A stretch of DNA of 64,000 nucleotides from Thiomonas bhubaneswarensis (lineage in GTDB: Bacteria; Pseudomonadota; Gammaproteobacteria; Burkholderiales; Burkholderiaceae_C), in the NCBI RefSeq assembly GCF_001418255.1, contig NZ_LIPV01000008.1:105938-169937 (forward strand), written 5' to 3'. The notes beneath the pieces are model-generated. The model was not told the origin of the DNA. It did no database searches and worked only from the letters and a program-made list of their open reading frames with translations. Shown piece after piece: positions 59,433 through 64,000 of this stretch (position 1 is the first letter of the stretch; every line of letters begins with the position of its first letter). The position numbers and the translations under genes are program-made.

Positions 59433-60097
59433 AGAGCGGACGCCCCGTGCGGGCCTGTCTGTTCGACCTCGACGGCACATTGGCCGATACTGCCCCCGAT
59501 CTGGCCGCGGCGCTCAACCGGGTGCGAGCCGATCACGGCCTGCCCCCCATGCCCCTCGATGCCTTGCGCCCCATGGCCTCGCACGGCGCGCGCGGTCTGC
59601 TGGGCGTCGGCATGCAGGTTGCGCCCGGCGATGCGCGCTACAACCAGCTAAAAGACGACTTCCTGGCGTATTACCTCGAGGCCATACGCGTCGAAACCGA
59701 TCTGTTCGATGGCGTTTTCGCGTTGCTCGAACAACTCCATGAGCGTGCCCTGCCCTGGGGCATCGTCACCAACAAGCTCAGTACCTACACGCAACCTCTC
59801 GTCGCGCAACTCCCGTGGCCAGCGCCCCCCGGCTGCATTGTCAGTGGCGACACCGCGGCAAAACCCAAACCCGCGCCTGACCCCCTTTTGCACGCCGCTG
59901 CCGCGCTGAACGTCGAGCCAGCCGATTGTGTCTATGTGGGTGACGATCTCCGCGACATTCAATCGGCCCAGGCCGCAGGCATGCGATCCATCGCCGCCGC
60001 TTACGGCTACTGCGGCCCAAGCTCTCCCAACGATTGGGGCGCAGACGCCATCATTCACCACCCCCTTGATTTCCTGACTCTTGACTTCATATCCTGA
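59429..60097 (+). CDS. gph: phosphoglycolate phosphatase (HAD superfamily)
   Basis: A 222-residue HAD hydrolase. Motif I FDLDGTLADT, motif II Thr in GIVTNK, the motif III Lys in AKPKPAPDPLL and motif IV VGDDLRDIQSAQAAGM. It clears 2-phosphoglycolate from DNA repair or from Calvin-cycle photorespiration. Pairing with ubiG is standard in betaproteobacteria. Confidence 0.92.
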   Translation: MKSGRPVRACLFDLDGTLADTAPDLAAALNRVRADHGLPPMPLDALRPMASHGARGLLGVGMQVAPGDARYNQLKDDFLAYYLEAIRVETDLFDGVFALLEQLHERALPWGIVTNKLSTYTQPLVAQLPWPAPPGCIVSGDTAAKPKPAPDPLLHAAAALNVEPADCVYVGDDLRDIQSAQAAGMRSIAAAYGYCGPSSPNDWGADAIIHHPLDFLTLDFIS

Positions 60098-60126
60098 ACA
60101 TAGCGGCACTCAACCGGGTGTCGCCG

Positions 60127-60132
60127 TACAAT
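60127..60132 (+). promoter_or_regulatory. -10 box (TACAAT) of ssrA
   Basis: TACAAT is 12 bases before the mature tmRNA 5' end, a typical position for a stable RNA promoter. No convincing -35 hexamer was found at the usual distance. Confidence 0.45.
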
Positions 60133-60143
60133 GAGTACTCCAT

Positions 60144-60503
60144 GGGGCCGACCCGGTTTCGACGTGGATAGCAAAGCAGACAGGTGCATGCCGAGCCCCA
60201 GTACGCTCGATAAAACACTGGAAACTAAGTAACTGCGAACGATTCTTCGTACGCCCTCGCCGCTTAATACCGGTGAGCCTCGCAACGGTTGGCCGATGGG
60301 CCGGGGTGGCAACACCTGCGAGGTCATACACATTGGCTCGAGTTGAATTTCGCCACGCGATTCAGCCCTAAACTCAGTGGATCGCCCCAAATGAAGCGCG
60401 TACACCCGCGTCATAGGGGTTAAAACCAAAAGGCGTTACTAAGCACGTAGATCCTGCTGTGGAGTATTTGCGGACGGGGGTTCAATTCCCCCCGGCTCCA
60501 CCA
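60144..60503 (+). ncRNA. ssrA: transfer-messenger RNA (tmRNA)
   Basis: A 360-base tmRNA rescuing stalled ribosomes with SmpB. The 5' end GGGGCCGACCCGGTTTCGAC and the 3' end with GGTTCAATTCCCCCCGGCTC then CACCA form the tRNA-Ala-like acceptor and T arm. The tag reading frame (60235-60267) encodes ANDSSYALAA followed by TAA; the LAA end is the expected degradation signal. Mature CCA is encoded. A rho-independent terminator follows at once. Confidence 0.97.
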
Positions 60504-60510
60504 ATAATGA

Positions 60511-60540
60511 AACCCCAACCGTTCTCGGTTGGGGTTTTTT
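60511..60540 (+). terminator. rho-independent terminator of ssrA
   Basis: AACCCCAACC and GGTTGGGGTT make a perfect 10-bp stem with loop GTTCTC, followed by a run of T. It ends the tmRNA transcript and separates the core chromosome from the accessory region. Confidence 0.93.
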
Positions 60541-60851
60541 CTTGCCCGATCGCACCGGTTCCCGCGTGTTCTTGGAGGTTCCTGCGGAAGCCTGCGGACT
60601 GCACCGATCAGCCGATCAGCCCGTTCCGGGCCACATTCCACTCTCTCCTGGCCATTCCTCGCTCCGGCCTCGCTCCCCGGAACTGGCCCGAAGTCCGCAA
60701 AGGCCATAAGTCAGCGCCATACAGATCAAAGAGTTACGCGCGGACGAATCAAGCGGTTGGATTGCAGCATCGTGGAGCAAAGGAAACCGCATTGGTTGTG
60801 TTTTGTCGGTATATATTGACAACTACCGACGTAATGCAACATCATGGTGGC
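60541..60851. other. non-coding stretch at the start of the accessory region
   Basis: About 310 bases between the ssrA terminator and the toxin-antitoxin operon. I see no gene in it. Direct repeats of the ssrA 3' end, which would mark an integration end, are not visible here. The last 50 bases carry the dyad listed separately. Confidence 0.5.
60805..60830 (+). promoter_or_regulatory. inverted-repeat operator of the AbiE operon
   Basis: GTCGGTA (60805-60811) and TACCGAC (60824-60830) are perfect complements around a 12-base AT-rich centre containing TATATT, just upstream of abiEi. AbiEi antitoxins repress their own operons through inverted repeats, so this is the expected kind of site. Confidence 0.6.
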
Positions 60852-61451
60852 ATGGAAACTTCACACCAGACCATTCTCGATCTCGCCGCCCAGCGCGGCC
60901 TCATACGCCCGCGAGATCTCGACGCGCTGGGTCTGCCCAGTGTCGCCCTCACGCGGCTGGTTCGGCAGGGCCTGCTCGTCCGCGTGGGTCGCGGTCTGTA
61001 TGCCCGTCCCGATCGCAGCGTATCCGAGCATGGCACGCTGGCCGAGGTGGCCCGCAAACACCCGCAAGCCATCGTCTGCCTGCTGTCAGCACTGCGGGTG
61101 CACGACCTCACCACGCAGTCGCCATTCGAGGTCTGGCTGGCGATTCCCAACAAGGCGCGTGCACCGAAGATGGACTATCCGCCGCTGCGCATCGTGCGCT
61201 TCTCCGGCGCTGCGCTGACCGATGGGATTGAAGAGCACCAGATCGATGGCGTGACCGTGCGCGTGACCAACGTCGCCCGGACCGTGGCCGACTGCTTCAA
61301 GTTCCGCAACAAGATCGGCCTTGATGTCGCGATGGAAGCCCTGCAGGAAGCCTGGCGAGCCAAGCGCGTGAGCATGGACGAACTCTGGCGCTATGCATCG
61401 CTTTGCCGAGTGGCCAATGTGATGCGCTCCTACATGGAAAGCCTGTCATGA
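60852..61451 (+). CDS. abiEi: AbiEi-family type IV antitoxin/repressor
   Basis: A 199-residue protein with an N-terminal winged helix-turn-helix (residues 1-50; LIRPRDLDALGLPSVALTRL) and GRGLYARPD, then the C-terminal antitoxin domain (KHPQAIVCLLSALRVHDLTT ... VTNVARTVADCFKFRNKIG). It represses the operon and neutralises AbiEii without direct complex formation in studied cases. Start ATG 60852 chosen; ATG 60834 adds six residues. Overlaps the toxin by four bases. Confidence 0.9.
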   Translation: METSHQTILDLAAQRGLIRPRDLDALGLPSVALTRLVRQGLLVRVGRGLYARPDRSVSEHGTLAEVARKHPQAIVCLLSALRVHDLTTQSPFEVWLAIPNKARAPKMDYPPLRIVRFSGAALTDGIEEHQIDGVTVRVTNVARTVADCFKFRNKIGLDVAMEALQEAWRAKRVSMDELWRYASLCRVANVMRSYMESLS

Positions 61452-62362
61452 ACCAGCGCAACACGGCCGCTTCGGTGCGGGCTCGCCTGCTCACCCGCGC
61501 CCGCGAGACCCGCCAAGACTTCAATCTGGTCTTGACCCGCTACGCCCTTGAGCGGCTGCTGTACCGGCTCAGCGTCTCGCCCCATGCCGACCAGTTCCTG
61601 CTGAAAGGCGCACTGCTGTTCGACTTGTGGTTCGACATCCCGCACCGGCCGACGCGGGATGCGGACTTTCTGGGTTTTGGTTCGGCCGAGTTGCCGCACC
61701 TGGAGGCCGTCTTCAAGGAAGTCTGCGCGATGGAGACTGACGACGGTGTTACGTTTCGACCGGACACCGTTCAAGCGGCGGAGATCCGCAAGGAGGCCAA
61801 CTACGCCGGCGTGCGCGTCACCTTGCTCGGACTGATCGATGGAGCACGCTGCCCGATTCAGGTCGACATCGGTTTCGGCGATGCCGTCACACCAGGGCCG
61901 GAAGATGTCCAGTACCCCGTGATGCTGTCGGAGTTCGCGGCACCGAAACTGCGCGTCTATCCGCGCTACACCGTGGTGGCAGAAAAGCTGGAGGCGTTGG
62001 CCTCGCTGGGTATCGCCAACAGCCGGATGAAGGATTACTTCGACCTTTGGATCTTGTCGCGGTACACCGAATTTGACGGCGACACTCTGCGACGCGCGAT
62101 TCGGGCAACCTTCGATCGACGCAAAACGACGTTGCCCCCGGACATCCCCTTTGGCCTGACGGATGGTTTTGCGCAGGATGCGCAAAAGCAGACGCAGTGG
62201 CAGGCGTTTCTGGGAAAGAACAGACTCGAAGCGCTGCGCCTGGAGGCCGTCGTGGCATCGCTTCGAGATTTCCTGCTTCCAGTCATCGCGGCGGCGAACG
62301 CTGAAGCCGACTACCCGCAACACTGGCCCGCTGGTGGACCCTGGTCATCAGTGGTGGGGTGA
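61448..62362 (+). CDS. abiEii: AbiEii/AbiGii-type nucleotidyltransferase toxin
   Basis: A 304-residue toxin. DNA-polymerase-beta-like nucleotidyltransferase motifs: LLKGALLFDLW then PTRDADFLGFG (metal-binding Asp pair), a later IQVDIGFGD, and the EKLEALASLG plus MKDYFDLW segments typical of AbiEii. Related enzymes add nucleotides to tRNA ends to stop growth during phage infection. Complete and in frame, so the pair is probably functional. Confidence 0.92.
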   Translation: MNQRNTAASVRARLLTRARETRQDFNLVLTRYALERLLYRLSVSPHADQFLLKGALLFDLWFDIPHRPTRDADFLGFGSAELPHLEAVFKEVCAMETDDGVTFRPDTVQAAEIRKEANYAGVRVTLLGLIDGARCPIQVDIGFGDAVTPGPEDVQYPVMLSEFAAPKLRVYPRYTVVAEKLEALASLGIANSRMKDYFDLWILSRYTEFDGDTLRRAIRATFDRRKTTLPPDIPFGLTDGFAQDAQKQTQWQAFLGKNRLEALRLEAVVASLRDFLLPVIAAANAEADYPQHWPAGGPWSSVVG

Positions 62363-62368
62363 AACGGG

Positions 62369-62800
62369 TCAAAGCCCGACCCGCGCTCGCTGCTCATCCC
62401 ACAGCGCCGGTGGATCGACCGCCAGATCAAACAGCGTGATGTGGTTCGGCAGAACGTCGTCCAAGATGGCCGCCACGATGTCGGGCGCCAGCGTGGTCAG
62501 GTTGACCATGCGGCTGACGTAGCTGTTGTCGATTCCTTCCCGCGTGGCGATCTCCTTCAAGGACTTCGCTTCCCCCGATTCCAGCATGGCCAGCCAACGG
62601 TGGCCCTTGGCCAACGCCAGCTGGATGGAGGTCGGAGCCACGTCCCACGGCCTGACTGGCGCAGTTTCGCCGTTTGGCAAGGTAACCAGCTTGCGGCCAC
62701 TGCGCCGTTTTATCTGGATCGGCACGGACAGGGTCAGCCGGCCATCACTCGCCTCAACGATGTCCGGCTCGCCGGTCTTCTGGATGCGGATGTCGCTCAT
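62369..62800 (-). CDS. small HTH protein associated with serine recombinases
   Basis: A 143-residue protein with a beta-rich N-terminus (GRLTLSVPIQIKRRSGRK) and a C-terminal ParB/KorB-like helix-turn-helix (SLKEIATREGIDNSYVSRMV). Proteins of this pattern, with ALAKGHRWLAMLESG and LTTLAPDIVAAIL, are commonly encoded right behind large serine recombinases in proteobacteria; here its ATG overlaps the recombinase stop. Role unknown, perhaps a directionality or regulatory factor. It converges on abiEii with a six-base gap. Confidence 0.72.
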   Translation of the reverse strand: MSDIRIQKTGEPDIVEASDGRLTLSVPIQIKRRSGRKLVTLPNGETAPVRPWDVAPTSIQLALAKGHRWLAMLESGEAKSLKEIATREGIDNSYVSRMVNLTTLAPDIVAAILDDVLPNHITLFDLAVDPPALWDEQRARVGL

Positions 62801-63385
62801 GCCATGGCCTCCTCAACTTGCTCGACCGGCTCGGGACGCAGCTCCAGCACCAAGCGCTCAATGCCGTTGGCGCGCAGTCGTACTTCGAGGTCGTTGGGCG
62901 ACACGATCACCTTTTCGACCAGCAGTTTCACGATCCTGGTCTGCTCCGCCGGGAACAGTTGATCCCAAATCGCGTCGAGCCGGGTCATGGCCACGGTGAT
63001 CTTGGCTTCGTCCAGGGTCGGATCAAGCTTGATCGCTTGCGGCAGCATGTCGCCGAGTAGATTCGGGGCACGCAGGAGCGCGCGCAGTTGATCGAGCACC
63101 GCCGATTCGAGTTCTGCGGCAGGCAGTCGCGGCAGACCCGAGGCGCCCGCATGTTCCTTCGCGTCCCGCTGGGGCACGTAGTAACGGTAGCGCCGGCCAT
63201 TCTTCTTGGTGGTGTGCCACGGCGACAGTGCGCGCCCGTCGTTGCCGAACACGACGCCCTTGAGCAGATAGAGAACCTTGGCCCGCTTCGTGTTGTCCCG
63301 CACTCGGCCATTCGTCTCCAGGATTGCGTGGACGCTGTCCCACAGTTCGCGGCTGATGATGGGCGGATGCTCGGCCTGGTACTGA
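62797..63385 (-). pseudogene. large serine recombinase, C-terminal remnant
   Basis: About 195 residues from the C-terminal half of a large serine recombinase: end of the recombinase domain (AEHPPIISRELWDSVHAIL), zinc-ribbon region partly kept (YLLKGVVFGNDGRALSPWHT, with cysteines lost or absent), and the coiled-coil tail (AKITVAMTRLDAIWDQLFP). The catalytic Ser domain is missing. The frame is interrupted at about 63385 by an IS3-family end. Cannot recombine DNA by itself. It probably once mobilised this accessory region. Confidence 0.75.
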
Positions 63386-63682
63386 CCTGAGTATGGAACT
63401 TGTAGCCAATCAGGCAGTGAGTCCGGGGTTGATGGTATCGGGTTCCGACCAGTTCCGGCGAACGCTCGCCGGGGGCTTGTAACCATGGGCGCTGTGCGGT
63501 CGCTGTTCGTTGTAGAACTGCCGCCAGCGTTCGATCAGCACCTTTGCCTCGGCGCGGCTGCGGAACCATTCGCGGTTCAGCAGCTCGTCCCGCAGCTTGC
63601 CGTTGAAGCTTTCGACGAAGCCGTTCTGCCAGGGACTGCCCGGCGCGATGAACGCCGGGCCGATCGCCGCGTCGCGCAGCCC
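63386..63682 (-). mobile_element. IS3-family element, 3' remnant with transposase OrfB end
   Basis: Minus-strand codons from 63682 down to a stop at 63410-63412 encode about 91 residues of an IS3-type integrase: [20 protein letters not shown] then [19 protein letters not shown], which include the catalytic Glu region of the DDE domain. TGACCTGAGTATGGAAC at 63383 may be the outer terminal repeat. The upstream part is replaced by the IS21-family end at about 63683. Confidence 0.8.
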
Positions 63683-63686
63683 CCGA

Positions 63687-63731
63687 TGGCCACTTCAAAT
63701 TCCCCCACTTGTGGCCGGTCAAACTCCCCCA
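63687..63731. repeat. two terminal direct repeats of the IS21-family element
   Basis: TGGCCACTTCAAATTCCCCC at 63687 and TGGCCGGTCAAACTCCCCCA at 63712 are near copies spaced 25 bases apart. Multiple end repeats of this kind are the IstA-binding sites of IS21 elements. Confidence 0.75.
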
Positions 63732-63746
63732 TGCAGGACGGGTGGA

Positions 63747-64000
63747 TTATGAGGCATCGGCGGTGACGGCGATGCGCGCGGCGGCCTCCTTGAGGCGGTA
63801 GCTGCGGCCCTCGAACTCGAGCATGGTGGCGCGGTGCATGAGGCGGTCTAGGATGGTGGTGGCCATGGTGGCGTCGCCGAGGTAGCAGCCCCAGTCCTGC
63901 ACCACGCGGTTGGAGGTCACGACGATGGAGCGGCGATGCTTGTAGCGCTGGTGGACGATGGCCTGCAGCAGTTCGGCCGCGGCGTCGCCGATGCGCCGAG
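63747..64000 (-). CDS. istB: IstB-like transposition helper ATPase, C-terminal part
   Basis: Reading from the window edge to the stop at 63747-63749 gives about 84 residues of an AAA+ helper: VVTSNRVVQDWGCYLGD, then ILDRLMHRATMLEFEGRSYR, the standard IstB C-terminus. The Walker motifs are outside the window. It assembles the IstA transposase with target DNA. Confidence 0.88.
   Translation of the reverse strand, partial: RRIGDAAAELLQAIVHQRYKHRRSIVVTSNRVVQDWGCYLGDATMATTILDRLMHRATMLEFEGRSYRLKEAAARIAVTADAS

Larger units (their letters stand above)
63683..64000 (-). mobile_element. IS21-family insertion sequence, one end (cut by window edge)
   Basis: Begins near 63683 with two tandem terminal repeats, then the istB gene on the minus strand to the window edge. 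The paired repeats and an IstB ATPase are hallmarks of IS21. The rest, including istA, lies outside. Confidence 0.82.

Noticed and set aside
60420..60707. 95-codon minus-strand frame containing WSRGELNPRP
   Set aside because: The string is the known false translation of the complement of a tRNA-like 3' end, here of ssrA.

Overview
The window is a GC-rich, densely coded bacterial chromosome segment. Gene order (smc-zipA-ligA; mltG-tmk-holB-pilZ-tatD; ubiG-gph; map-glnD) points to a betaproteobacterium of the Burkholderiales. A sulfite dehydrogenase, soluble c-type cytochromes and a ba3-type oxidase lying together suggest a sulfur-oxidising chemolithotroph; Thiomonas or a close relative is my inference, not something the sequence states.

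Layout. 1-6.7 kb: glnD (cut by the window edge) and map on the minus strand, then purL and two small followers. 6.7-8.2 kb: a DUF2214 membrane protein, an NsrR-like Fe-S repressor and a divergent group III truncated haemoglobin sharing an inverted-repeat operator. 8.3-15.4 kb: a respiratory block with ba3 oxidase subunits IIa, II and I, Sco and CtaG assembly factors, two c-type cytochromes, and convergent sorA-sorB. 15.4-15.9 kb is an AT-rich gene-free stretch before an unusual ftsH paralogue (HEMGH zinc motif). 17.7-24.3 kb: dadA/lrp/ridA (D-amino acid oxidation), a luciferase-like oxidoreductase, hslR, a CoA-transferase, an HSL-type esterase and ygfZ. 24.4-28.9 kb: mltG-tmk-holB-pilZ-tatD and a Tat-signal ankyrin protein. 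29-38.7 kb: a large AdiA-type decarboxylase, NfeD/SPFH/ferritin-like genes, a 182-bp MITE-like element, DUF924, a cyclic-nucleotide domain protein, marC, xerD, ogt and selO. 38.7-48.4 kb: msrB, mak, ligA, zipA, smc, nth and a BtuF-like protein.

48.7-60.1 kb is one long, tightly overlapping plus-strand operon for surface polysaccharide: a phosphopantetheinyl transferase, two alpha/beta-hydrolases with non-serine nucleophile elbows, three glycosyltransferases, two polysaccharide deacetylases, an O-antigen polymerase/ligase-like protein and a YdcF protein, ending in the housekeeping genes ubiG and gph. The tmRNA gene ssrA (60,144-60,503) follows with a strong terminator. Beyond it the character changes to accessory DNA: an AbiEi/AbiEii toxin-antitoxin pair, a small HTH protein, the C-terminal remnant of a large serine recombinase cut by an IS3-family remnant, which is in turn cut by an IS21-family element running off the window.

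Two repeat types stand out: a 90-bp double-hairpin repeat present twice (36,529 and 53,151), which supplies the C-terminus of Ogt in one place and the ribosome binding site of the O-antigen polymerase in the other, and the single MITE-like element at 33,670. No CRISPR array, tRNA or rRNA gene was seen.
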